Made by a program: the position numbers and the translations under genes. The notes below the pieces were generated by a model. It did not search any database and was not told where the DNA came from. It saw nothing but the letters and a program-made list of their open reading frames with translations. A stretch of DNA of 64,000 bases from Mycobacterium europaeum (lineage in GTDB: Bacteria > Actinomycetota > Actinomycetes > Mycobacteriales > Mycobacteriaceae), in the NCBI RefSeq assembly GCF_002102155.1, contig NZ_LQOU01000002.1:186001-250000 (forward strand), read 5' to 3'. Of the stretch, positions 56,677-64,000 are shown one piece after another (the first letter of the stretch is position 1; the number at the start of each line of letters is the position of its first letter).

Positions 56677-57059
56677 ACGCTTCCTTCCATTTGGTGTGCG
56701 GGCACGAAAGGACCCCCGCCGCAGGGCGAATTTGCTCGTTGGCGCCGGCGGTACTCGGCTGGTCACGCCACCCCCGCACTGGCGGCGGCGCCGGCAGATG
56801 CCGGCCCAGACTCGAAGATCATCGCGAATGCCAACTTTCAGCGACGCCACGTTCGGAGCGTCGTGCTCTTACAGTGCTGGCTTGACGAGGAATGGGCCAC
56901 GCACTTTACAAACGCTTGACACGCGTGTAGCAAATCTTCACAGTCGGGCCACGCGGCCTGGGCGGCTACGACAGGCGATCCGCCCCGCGGGGAAAGCCGC
57001 ATTCCCCGGCGACGTCGTTGATGCTTTGCTGCTGGCGCGCCTGGCCAGGACGCGGCGGC

Positions 57060-57221
57060 CTAGCCGTGATGCGGCGGCAGCTCGTCGCGCAGCCGGCCCT
57101 CGTCCGACGCCGAGCGCATCTGCTCCTCGTCACCGAAGCGCTCCAAATCCTCCGGCGTGATGCGCGGCCGCTTCGGGGCGGCCGGCGGTGGGGGCGGGGG
57201 TTCGGTGGGTTCGGTGGGCAC
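57060..57221 (-). CDS. Small Pro-rich conserved-looking protein
   Basis: 53 codons from GTG 57221: PTEPTEPPPPPPAAPKRP followed by RITPEDLERFGDEEQMRSASDEGRLRDELPPHHG. The Pro-rich tail plus an acidic helix resembles small mycobacterial proteins next to DUF2510 genes. It lies 35 bases after the DUF2510 gene on the same strand, so may be co-transcribed. Supported by codon pattern only. Confidence 0.5.
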   Translation of the reverse strand: MPTEPTEPPPPPPAAPKRPRITPEDLERFGDEEQMRSASDEGRLRDELPPHHG

Positions 57222-57256
57222 GACGCGATTGTTTCAGCTTTGGGGGAGTGGCGGGT

Positions 57257-57931
57257 CTACTGCTCGAAGGCCGGAAGCACGGTGCCGGAATCTCGGATCT
57301 CCCAGATGCTGGCTTTGGTGATGCCGTCGAAGTTGATCTTGTTCAACGTCGCCCGCGAATACGTGAGGTCGATGGCGACGTGAGTCGCGGTGTTGCCGTA
57401 CGGGTCGGTCATCGGGAAGGTGCCCTGCACGTTGACCGCGGACGCGTCAGGGTAGGTCGCTCTCGCGTACCTGAGGATGTCGATGGTGTCCATCCGGGCG
57501 CCGTCCCTGATCATCTGCTCGGTGTAGTTGTCGCGGATGGCGAATCGCGCGTCGACCACGTCGCCGTTCGGGCCCGGGGTGGTGGTGAAGGTGACCCCGT
57601 CCGGCTTCTTGGGGGCGGGCGGTGTCGAGGGTGGCGCCTCGGCCGATGCCGACGATTCCGCCGTGGCCGAGTTGCTCGATGGGGCGTCCTTCTTGTGGTC
57701 GAAAGCCCAACTCTTGCCGATGATGGCGAGCAGGATCAGCGCACCCAGTACCGCTAGGGCCAGGGCTGCCTTCTCGGAGGTGTTCTTCTTCGGCGGTTCG
57801 GTGGAGAACGCATACTCGCTGGTCCAACTGGTGCCGTCGAAGTACCGTTGCAGCCCGTGGCCGACCCCGGCGGGGTCGGGGTACCAGCCCGGCGCCGACT
57901 TCGGCGGGGGCGGCGCCTGCTCAGGTGGCAT
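57257..57931 (-). CDS. DUF2510 membrane protein
   Basis: 224 residues from ATG 57931. An N-terminal DUF2510 motif (APGWYPDPAGVGHGLQRYFDGTSWTSEYAF, about 13-42) is followed by one membrane span (AALALAVLGALILLAIIG, about 55-72), an Ala/Ser/Pro linker and a small exported domain (VTFTTTPGPNGDVVDARFAIRDNYTEQMIRDGARMDTIDILRYARATYP). Such proteins are frequent in mycobacteria and of unknown function. Confidence 0.85.
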   Translation of the reverse strand: MPPEQAPPPPKSAPGWYPDPAGVGHGLQRYFDGTSWTSEYAFSTEPPKKNTSEKAALALAVLGALILLAIIGKSWAFDHKKDAPSSNSATAESSASAEAPPSTPPAPKKPDGVTFTTTPGPNGDVVDARFAIRDNYTEQMIRDGARMDTIDILRYARATYPDASAVNVQGTFPMTDPYGNTATHVAIDLTYSRATLNKINFDGITKASIWEIRDSGTVLPAFEQ

Positions 57932-58156
57932 CTGTCCATCTTCGCCGTGCGGGCGGCATCCCGGCTACCGCCATTCCTGCTCGGGCATCGCGACCTCCTT
58001 CGATCGGGGGACTACCCGCAGCGGCGCAACTGAAGAACCGAGACGGCCTGATGGCTCCCCGGGGTCCGGCGACGTAAACATGAGATGGCCCCGGCATGAC
58101 GGTTCGGCGTGACACCAGGCATTCGACGCGTCGGGGTGGCCGGTAGCGGCTATGAA

Positions 58157-58462
58157 ATGACGGTGAGCAACCACCACGTGAACCTGACCCAGCAGGAAAG
58201 CTCGTTGATCGGCGAGAGCCATCCCGAGGCTCTCGCACGCATGGACGAGGAGTCGCTGAAGCACTTGCAGAACCGGCTCAGGCAAGCGCGCGAGAAGAAC
58301 TTCAGCCTGTTGCGGCGCCAGGGCGCGGCTCGGGTGGAGGCCGAGGGTTCCCGCGGCTCCGCCCAACCGGCCAACGAAAAGCGCGGCGAAAAGGTGGAGA
58401 TCTTCGACGAGGCACTGGCCCGGGTGAGCGAGCGCCTTGGCGCTATCGCTGACGCCGGATAG
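58157..58462 (+). CDS. Small helical cytosolic protein
   Basis: 101 residues from ATG 58157 (an in-frame GTG lies 48 bases upstream). A charged helical hairpin: NHHVNLTQQESSLIGESHPEALARMDEESLKHLQNRLRQAREKNFSLLRRQGAARVEAEG ... EKVEIFDEALARVSERLGAIADAG. No domain is recognised. Likely a real gene by codon pattern and lack of stops; role unknown. Confidence 0.7.
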   Translation: MTVSNHHVNLTQQESSLIGESHPEALARMDEESLKHLQNRLRQAREKNFSLLRRQGAARVEAEGSRGSAQPANEKRGEKVEIFDEALARVSERLGAIADAG

Positions 58463-58649
58463 CAGCTACGAGCCCGAGTCGGCGCTGAATCGAGAGCCAA
58501 AGCGACACAAGGGCTTCCAGCCCACGACGTAAGGCTGCAACCGACACCGACGGCCCGGCGCCGGTTACCGTCGTCGCGGTGCTGTTCCACCGCGGTCAGC
58601 GCATGAAAATCCGTGGTTTAGAAACCGCATGTGTTGGGCACCCACCGCC

Positions 58650-59426
58650 ATGACCGCACGTCACATCCCCCATTTCCTGACCTCCGCGGTCGTCGGGGTG
58701 TCAGGCGTCAGCGCTTCGGTCTTCGCTTCCGCGATCCCGTCTGCCTCTGCCGATCCGTGTCCGGGCGTCCAAGTGGTGTTCGCCCGCGGTACCGATAACC
58801 CGCCGGGCCTTGGTCCGACCGGACAGGCATTCGTCGATTCGCTGCGCCCACGCGTGGGCGCGAAATCGCTCGACATCTATCCGGTCGACTACCCCGCCAC
58901 CCATGACTGGACGAACGCGGGCGAGGCGGGCATCAGAGACGCGGGCGCGCATGTCGTTTCAATGGCGCACAACTGCCCGAACACCAAGATGGTGCTCGGC
59001 GGCTATTCCCAAGGTGCGGCCGTGATGGGCTTCGTCACCTCGGCTGCCGTGCCGCCCGGGATCGATCCGGCGAGCGTACCCAAACCGATGGACCCCGAGG
59101 TGGCCAACCATGTCTCCTCGGTCGTGCTCTTCGCATTGCCGAACGACAAGGCGATGAACTTCTTCGGTGAGCCGCCGGTCGTCATCGGTCCGCTCTATCA
59201 GCCCAAGACCATTCAGGTATGCGCCGCCGGAGACCCGATCTGCTCCGACGGGATGAATTTCGCCGTCCATGACACGTACTCGACCAACACACCAGTGATC
59301 GACCAGGGTGCGGCGTTCGCGGCCAGTCGTCTTGGTGGAGCTTCCGGCGGGCCCGCGGGTGCGGGTCCAGCAGCGCCGACGACCGCCGCCGGGTTCCCGT
59401 CTCCAAACGAAGGCGCTGCCGGTTGA
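58650..59426 (+). CDS. Secreted cutinase-family serine esterase
   Basis: 258 residues from ATG 58650 (ATG 58629 is also in frame). A signal peptide ending near SASA-DPCPG is followed by the cutinase fold: VVFARGTDNPPGLGPTG, nucleophile Ser120 in LGGYSQGAAVMG, Asp in CAAGDPICSDG and the catalytic His in FAVHDTYS. Two disulfides are likely. Mycobacterial relatives are lipases or phospholipases. The reading frame continues after the TGA for 38 more sense-like codons, so this may be a truncated form. Confidence 0.88.
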   Translation: MTARHIPHFLTSAVVGVSGVSASVFASAIPSASADPCPGVQVVFARGTDNPPGLGPTGQAFVDSLRPRVGAKSLDIYPVDYPATHDWTNAGEAGIRDAGAHVVSMAHNCPNTKMVLGGYSQGAAVMGFVTSAAVPPGIDPASVPKPMDPEVANHVSSVVLFALPNDKAMNFFGEPPVVIGPLYQPKTIQVCAAGDPICSDGMNFAVHDTYSTNTPVIDQGAAFAASRLGGASGGPAGAGPAAPTTAAGFPSPNEGAAG

Positions 59427-59543
59427 TCGGAGCTCGGCAACTCCTTCCTGGCGGCCGCACGCAAATTGATGGACGACGGGTCGTTCGAGGGACTGACCGG
59501 AGCGGCGAGCTTCGACGAGCTCAACGCGCTGTTCGCCGAGTAG
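59427..59543 (+). other. In-frame continuation beyond the cutinase stop
   Basis: Directly after TGA (59424-59426) the same frame reads SELGNSFLAAARKLMDDGSF and EGLTGAASFDELNALFAE, then TAG at 59541. The amphipathic, well-formed sequence suggests the gene once extended to 59543 and was cut by a nonsense change or a sequencing error, or that rare readthrough adds a C-terminal helix. Confidence 0.5.
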
Positions 59544-59553
59544 TCGCCGACCG

Positions 59554-59988
59554 CTAACGGGCTCTGCGGAGATCGGCGAGCGAGTTTCGAAGTCCACCGT
59601 CGATCCGGATCTGCACCGCCGCCACCGCCACCATCACCGCCGCGGTCACCAAGTGCACCCACGCGTCGGTGATGTTGTTGGGAAAGGTGAAGACGAAGGC
59701 GACCTGATGCGAGAAGAAGGCCCAAATGCCCGGCAGCGCACCGGCTATCGCGGCGAGCAGCAAATACAGCACGGCCCACGACTTGCGTGTCGCGAATACC
59801 AGCCCCGGAGCGAATAGGGCGAGACCTGCGACGGCGTGCCAGCCGTTGTAGTCCATCCCGAGCAGCTGGACCGTCGGCGCCCCCGGCCCGATCGCGAAGC
59901 TGGGATTCATGATGAAGCCGATCACCGCCTGAGCGACATGGATGACGCAAATGATCAGCAGCCCGATCTGGGCGAAACTCCACCTCAC
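59554..59988 (-). CDS. DUF4383-type membrane protein
   Basis: 144 residues from GTG 59988. Four hydrophobic segments (IGLLIICVIHVAQAVIGFI, WHAVAGLALFAPGLVFA, VLYLLLAAIAGALPGIWAF, WVHLVTAAVMVAVAAVQI) with loops TFPNNITDAWVHL, matching the small four-span DUF4383 family. Function unknown. It lies 94 bases after gabD2 on the same strand. Confidence 0.8.
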   Translation of the reverse strand: MRWSFAQIGLLIICVIHVAQAVIGFIMNPSFAIGPGAPTVQLLGMDYNGWHAVAGLALFAPGLVFATRKSWAVLYLLLAAIAGALPGIWAFFSHQVAFVFTFPNNITDAWVHLVTAAVMVAVAAVQIRIDGGLRNSLADLRRAR

Positions 59989-60082
59989 GTTGCACCCCCT
60001 TGTGCACGGCGGGATGGCCCGAATACTACGCGCGGTAGTAGAACGGGGTCAACGGGCGGTGGATCGGCGGACGGTCCCGCTG

Positions 60083-61639
60083 TCAGTTCCGCCCGGGCAG
60101 CTTCATCACCGTGCGCACGACGGGCAGCAGCGACTTCTGCCAGAGCGTCGCCGGAATCCCAAGGGGCGGGTCGAGATTGAACACGCGGGCCGTCGCGATC
60201 GTCTGTGACTCGGTGTACTTCAGCAAGCCCTCGGGTCCGTGCCGGCGGCCGACCCCGGACTGGCCCATTCCGCCCATCGGCGCGCTCAGGCTGCCCCACG
60301 CGAACGCGTAGCCCTCGTTGACGTTCACGGTGCCCGACCGCAACCGCGCTCCGATCTGCTCGCCCTCCGCGGAGGAGCCGGCCCACACGCTGGCGTTGAG
60401 CCCGTACTCGGTGTCGTTGGCCTTCTCGACCGCTTCATCCACGTCGGCGACGGGGTAGATCGAGACGACCGGCCCGAACGTCTCGTTGGCCGCGCACTCC
60501 ATCTCCGGCGTGACCTCGGTCAGCACCGTCGGCTCATAGAACAGCGGGCCGATCTCGGGCCGCGCCTTGCCGCCCGCAATCACCTTGGCGCCCTTGGCTT
60601 TCGCGTCGTTGACGTGGTCGGTGACCGTCTCCAGCTGGCCCTCGGAGATCAGGCTTCCCATTTCGACGGTGAAGTCATACGCGGTGCCCAGCTTCATATT
60701 CCGCACCGCGGCACCGAACTTGGCGATGAACTCGTCGGCGATGTCCTTCTCGACGTAGATCCGCTCGATGGAGATGCAGAGCTGGCCCGCATTGGAGAAG
60801 CACGCGCGGGTGGCCGCCTTGGCGACCTTGTCGAGGTTGGCCCCGCGGGTGACGATCATCGCGTTCTTGCCGCCGAGTTCGGCCGAGAAACCGATCAGCC
60901 GGCGGCCGCAATGCTCCGCGAGCTGCCTGCCCGTGGCGGTGGAGCCGGTGAACATCAAGTAGTCGCAGTTGTCGATGATGGCGGTGCCGACCACCGAGCC
61001 CGGGCCGGGCACGACCGCGTACAGCGCCCGCGGCAGGCCGGCCCGGTACAACAGCTCGGCACAGGCCAGCGCGCAGTACGGCGTCTGGCTGTCCGGCTTG
61101 AGCACCACCGCGTTGCTCGCCAGCAGCGCCGGCACGGAGTCGGACGCCGTCAGCGTCATCGGGTAGTTCCACGGCGAGATCACCCCGACCACGCCCTTGG
61201 GCTGGTAACCCACCGTGGTCTTGCCGATTCCGGGGAGCAGCGACTGCACCGTGCGAGGCTTCAGCAGGTCCGCCGCCACGCGCACGTAGTAGTTCGCGTT
61301 CGCAATCAGGTCGACGATCTCCTCCTGCGCGGCCCATCGGGCCTTGCCCGCCTCGGCTTGCAGGAGGTCCATCAGGAACTCGCGGTTCTCGAAGACCAGG
61401 TCGCGGTAGCGGGCAATGACATCGATGCGCTCGGTCACCGGCCGCGTCGCCCACTCGACCTGGGCCGCGCGCGCCTCGGCGAACGCCGCTTCGACGTCTT
61501 CGGCCGTGCCGATGGGGATCGTGGTCAGCGGTCTGCCGGTGAAGACCTCGTCGATCGTCTTGGTCTCGCGGGTGGAGACGTCTTTGATCGCGGCCAGCTG
61601 ACGCAAACGGTCGAAGACCTCGGCTGATGGTGCAGGCAT
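60083..61639 (-). CDS. gabD2: Succinate-semialdehyde dehydrogenase, GabD2-like (Rv1731-like)
   Basis: 518 residues from ATG 61639 (GAGAGGAAG upstream), the same length as I recall for Rv1731. NAD(P) site GVVGVISPWNYPMTL and FTGSTATGRQLAEH, the general-base Glu in AELGGKNAMI, and the catalytic Cys in ACFSNAGQLCISIERIYVEKD are present. It oxidises succinic semialdehyde to succinate, completing the GABA/2-oxoglutarate bypass. This returns the window to M. tuberculosis gene order after the island region. Confidence 0.93.
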   Translation of the reverse strand: MPAPSAEVFDRLRQLAAIKDVSTRETKTIDEVFTGRPLTTIPIGTAEDVEAAFAEARAAQVEWATRPVTERIDVIARYRDLVFENREFLMDLLQAEAGKARWAAQEEIVDLIANANYYVRVAADLLKPRTVQSLLPGIGKTTVGYQPKGVVGVISPWNYPMTLTASDSVPALLASNAVVLKPDSQTPYCALACAELLYRAGLPRALYAVVPGPGSVVGTAIIDNCDYLMFTGSTATGRQLAEHCGRRLIGFSAELGGKNAMIVTRGANLDKVAKAATRACFSNAGQLCISIERIYVEKDIADEFIAKFGAAVRNMKLGTAYDFTVEMGSLISEGQLETVTDHVNDAKAKGAKVIAGGKARPEIGPLFYEPTVLTEVTPEMECAANETFGPVVSIYPVADVDEAVEKANDTEYGLNASVWAGSSAEGEQIGARLRSGTVNVNEGYAFAWGSLSAPMGGMGQSGVGRRHGPEGLLKYTESQTIATARVFNLDPPLGIPATLWQKSLLPVVRTVMKLPGRN

Positions 61640-61714
61640 GTCGCTTCCTCTCGCAGAAGCACGGGCGTTCAGGACACCAGGCTATGCCGCGCGGTGTCGG
61701 GCCGACCAGAAAGT

Positions 61715-62455
61715 TCAGCTCGGCGGATGGTCCAGCTCGACCAGCTTGAGGGAGATCTGCTCCACGCGGGCGTTGGTGTCCTGCGAAAGCTTCACCAACA
61801 GCTCGAAGGCGGCACCGGCGTCGATGTCGAATCGCTCCATCAGCATGCCCTTGGCCTGGCCGATCACGTCGCGCGTTTCGACGGCGCGCCGCAGTTGTTC
61901 GTTCTCGGCGACCAGGGCCTGCAAGCGTTCGTGGTGGCGGGCGCTTTCGGCGGTCTTGATCGCCTCGAGGGTATGGAGCACTTCGGTGGGCGTCCACGAA
62001 GCGCCTTGATCGGCTGCGCGGGTCATCTCTGCGAGCATCTGCCCGCTTTCCGAGATCTCTTCGACACAGTGCGCGACGCCCACCAACTCGCCGTGGTCGA
62101 CCAGGGGAGTGTTGGTCGGGCTCCACACCTTCGGCACGAATTGGTCGGGAGCGACCGGATCGGGCACGTCATAGCGCTGTATTCGCATCTGATGGGGGCG
62201 CAGGTCGCGCATCACCGTCTCCAGGGATGCGGCGAGGTTCGCCGTGCCGTTCGCCTGCGGATCGCGGGGGTTGTCGGGAAACGCGTCGAAAAGCAACTGC
62301 CCGGGCAACTCGCCGGGTTCGCGCAGGGTGACCCGCTCGTACGCGACGCTCGCCGCGCGGATCCGCAGGTCGCAATCGAGGAGCAGGAGGGACACTCCCG
62401 GCGCGCTCTGGGCCATGTCGCGGGCTATCACATCGAACCGGCGTTGGCTGTCCAT
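61715..62455 (-). CDS. PAS-ANTAR RNA-binding response regulator
   Basis: 246 residues from ATG 62455. Residues 1-120 form a PAS-like sensor (SLLLLDCDLRIRAASVAYERVT ... LVDHGELVGVAHCVEEI). A coiled coil (HHERLQALVAENEQLRRAVETR) leads into an ANTAR domain (VIGQAKGMLMERFDIDAGAAFELLVKLSQDTNARVEQISLKLVE, about 195-240). ANTAR proteins bind paired RNA hexaloop hairpins and prevent termination, controlling lipid and redox genes in mycobacteria. No kinase is adjacent. Confidence 0.9.
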   Translation of the reverse strand: MDSQRRFDVIARDMAQSAPGVSLLLLDCDLRIRAASVAYERVTLREPGELPGQLLFDAFPDNPRDPQANGTANLAASLETVMRDLRPHQMRIQRYDVPDPVAPDQFVPKVWSPTNTPLVDHGELVGVAHCVEEISESGQMLAEMTRAADQGASWTPTEVLHTLEAIKTAESARHHERLQALVAENEQLRRAVETRDVIGQAKGMLMERFDIDAGAAFELLVKLSQDTNARVEQISLKLVELDHPPS

Positions 62456-62497
62456 CGACTTGCCACTACCCGTTGAGGCGGAGATGTAACCGCCTCC

Positions 62498-63289
62498 TCA
62501 GAGGATGTGCATTCCCTGGGCCAACTGCGTCACCCCAACCACCGTGAAGACCGCCACCAGGATCTGCCGGTGGTAAACCCGCACCCATTCGTGCAGCTGG
62601 CGCAAGAGCGCATGGGTCCGAGCCGGCGCGGCCACATACCCGACCAGGATCATTTCGACGACGGAATACATCAGCAGCACGAACGCGATGGAGGCGCTGA
62701 CCTGCGTGGCGACGGCAGCCCGCGACGCCACGATGATCGCGAGAATGAAGAGAACCCCGTCGACCGGCACCGACGCCAGCCCGATCACCCACGCGATCCA
62801 CAACGACCCCTTCTCCCACGCGCGGTGGGCCCGGTGGAGCAGGAGCCGGACTCCGGAACGGTCCTCGGGCGAAAGGTCTTGTGCGCGGCTCAGGAATCGT
62901 GGAACCACCATCGGCGCCCCCGGGCCCGGCGGCGAGGTCGGGGTCCCGCCGCCGGATGTCCGCGCCCGGGCCCGCTGACGCATCGAGAAGCGCACCGCCA
63001 TCAGCGCGGCGATGGACAACCCGAGCACGCCCAGACCGATCTGGATGTGCGGGAGCGTGGAACTCGCGGCCCGCCCCGGCGAGCCGTGCCGGAATGTGCC
63101 GAACGCGGACGTGAAGTTCAGCAGCATCAGGGGGGCGAGCAGCTCGGGCACAGCGACGGTCAGGCCACCGACCCAGTAGGCGAGCAGGTTCGGTCCCGGC
63201 CGCGGACGGGAGATCATCAGGAGGGCGAGGCCGAGGCGCACCGGATTGAGCGCAGCCAGAATCCCCAACCCCAGCACTGACCCCCACAT
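62498..63289 (-). CDS. GAP/Sap-family multi-span membrane protein
   Basis: 263 residues from ATG 63289. Six hydrophobic spans with the starting motif LGILAALNPVRLGLALLMISRPRPGPNLLAYWVGGLTV typical of the GPL-addressing/sulfolipid-addressing (Sap) family, which in mycobacteria helps export glycolipids. A charged cytosolic loop (about 108-165) splits the spans. No lipid-synthesis genes are adjacent, so the cargo is unknown. Confidence 0.82.
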   Translation of the reverse strand: MWGSVLGLGILAALNPVRLGLALLMISRPRPGPNLLAYWVGGLTVAVPELLAPLMLLNFTSAFGTFRHGSPGRAASSTLPHIQIGLGVLGLSIAALMAVRFSMRQRARARTSGGGTPTSPPGPGAPMVVPRFLSRAQDLSPEDRSGVRLLLHRAHRAWEKGSLWIAWVIGLASVPVDGVLFILAIIVASRAAVATQVSASIAFVLLMYSVVEMILVGYVAAPARTHALLRQLHEWVRVYHRQILVAVFTVVGVTQLAQGMHIL

Positions 63290-63333
63290 TGGCGCAGCTC
63301 TACCCGCGGTCGGGGGTGTCTAAACGCCGTCCC

Positions 63334-63370
63334 CGGGGGCGTGCGCCCCCGAGGACGACTGCACGTCCTC
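63334..63370. other. Tandem GC hairpins upstream of the GAP-family gene
   Basis: CGGGGGCG (63334-63341) with CGCCCCCG (63344-63351) and GAGGACG (63351-63357) with CGTCCTC (63364-63370) form two adjacent perfect stems in the 5' region of the gene that starts at 63289. They could attenuate or end transcription from upstream; ANTAR-type hairpins need hexaloops, and only the second stem has a 6-base loop. Confidence 0.35.
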
Positions 63371-64000
63371 GGTCGGACGGGTTGGCTCGGAGTGCCGAAT
63401 TTCACACGGGCGCAACATGTTCGCGAAACACTCTGCGCGTCGCAACCAGATGAACGCCCCGCCACGCCCGCGTGAACATCCACCGGGGTAACCCTGGTGA
63501 GATCGATCACAAGAAGGCTCGGCCACCGGAGCAACGACCGGCAGCGACCCGGGGCGCTGACCGCCGCGGCCGCGGCCGTCGGGTGCGGTGCCGCTGCGAC
63601 TGTCGGTCCGTCCGCAGCGAAGGCGCTGTCCCGCAAGGCATCGTCCGGGGCCGTCCCAACCCGCCGGCGTAGCAAGCTCCCCCAGGAGTTTCGCCCGTCA
63701 GGGCAAGGTGGCCTTCGGGAAAGTCGACAAACCACGCACGCACGTCGCGATCAGCAATTACGATGCGCAGATGCCGGGTCTTCCTCCCGCCAAGCCGCTG
63801 CCGAAAGCTTGCTGCAGTGGGGTGAGCCGAAGCCTGCCCGCAAAAGGCGCGCGGTCGTTCGGGCAACGTCTGCGTGCCGGGGCAGCAAACCATCGCCCTC
63901 GTGTTCGGAGAGGTGCCGAAATCGCGCGGCCTCGTCCCGGTGCGGAACGGTGACGTTGGGTGGGGGACAAAGATTTGGTTTTGCTGGATGGCGAGACACG
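63371..64000. other. No supportable gene at the right edge
   Basis: 630 bases with several open but Arg/Pro-rich frames on both strands, none with start signals or a recognisable family. The right edge may hold the beginning of a gene outside the window; nothing can be claimed. Confidence 0.4.

Noticed and set aside
63840..63930. tRNA-Ser-like segment (GGAGAGGTGCCGA near 63908)
   Set aside because: A few bases resemble a tRNA-Ser 5' end, but no anticodon stem, T arm or acceptor match follows.

Overview
The window is high-GC actinobacterial DNA and is almost certainly from a Mycobacterium. Genes from about 1 to 31 kb follow the order I recall for Mycobacterium tuberculosis Rv1683 to Rv1719 (acyl-CoA synthetase, tyrS, lprJ, glycerol-phosphate phosphatase, tlyA, nadK, recN, steA/mctB, pyrG, xerD, scpAB, cmk, der, cyclase, IclR). 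The right end carries a close match to Rv1731 (gabD2). A PPE protein, PknH-type sensor-domain proteins, a PacL-like (DUF1490) protein, a cutinase and frequent GTG/ATGA-coupled starts all fit a slow-growing species outside the tuberculosis complex. Homologies are from memory; no database was searched.

Layout. (1) 1-26.5 kb: conserved core with long coupled operons: lprJ-like to recN, then steA-mctB, pyrG-nudix-xerD, and parA-scpA-scpB-pseudouridine synthase-cmk-der. An ammonium transporter and a bile-acid-type symporter are inserted around mpg. (2) 26.5-31 kb: a divergent TetR/phosphotransferase pair with clear operators, then an SDR-cyclase-IclR operon. (3) 31-33 kb: two tandem membrane proteins with PknH-like sensor domains, then tRNA-Pro(GGG).

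(4) 33.1-44.0 kb: an integrative element of about 10.9 kb in the 3' end of tRNA-Pro, bounded by a perfect 43-bp direct repeat. It encodes a tyrosine integrase, an excisionase-like protein, a replication-initiator-like protein whose own gene contains six 12-bp iterons (a lambda-O-like arrangement), and a small head-gene module (protease-like, decoration-like, major-capsid-like, scaffold-like). No recognisable terminase, portal or tail gene is present, so it looks like a capsid-encoding phage satellite or a minimal phiRv1-sized element. At its right end it carries cargo: a PD-(D/E)XK-like nuclease, a TIM-barrel-like protein and a small Ser/Thr kinase. This is the best candidate in the window for an undescribed defence-type module.

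(5) 44.0-51.9 kb: apparently a second, older element next to the first. It ends at a degenerate third copy of the attachment core (37/43) and has its own paired repeats (TGGGGACC) inside both ends. Its surviving cargo is metal or vitamin transport: a one-polypeptide ECF-type transporter, and a FetA-type ATPase / PacL-like / FetB-type permease operon in which the permease is fused to the N-terminal domain of a CtpC-like metal ATPase. (6) 50.5-56.2 kb: insertion-sequence and gene remnants around a PPE protein with a long beta-helix-like repeat domain. (7) 56.2-64 kb: ordinary mycobacterial genes (DUF4189, DUF2510, cutinase, DUF4383, gabD2, ANTAR regulator, GAP/Sap-type membrane protein).
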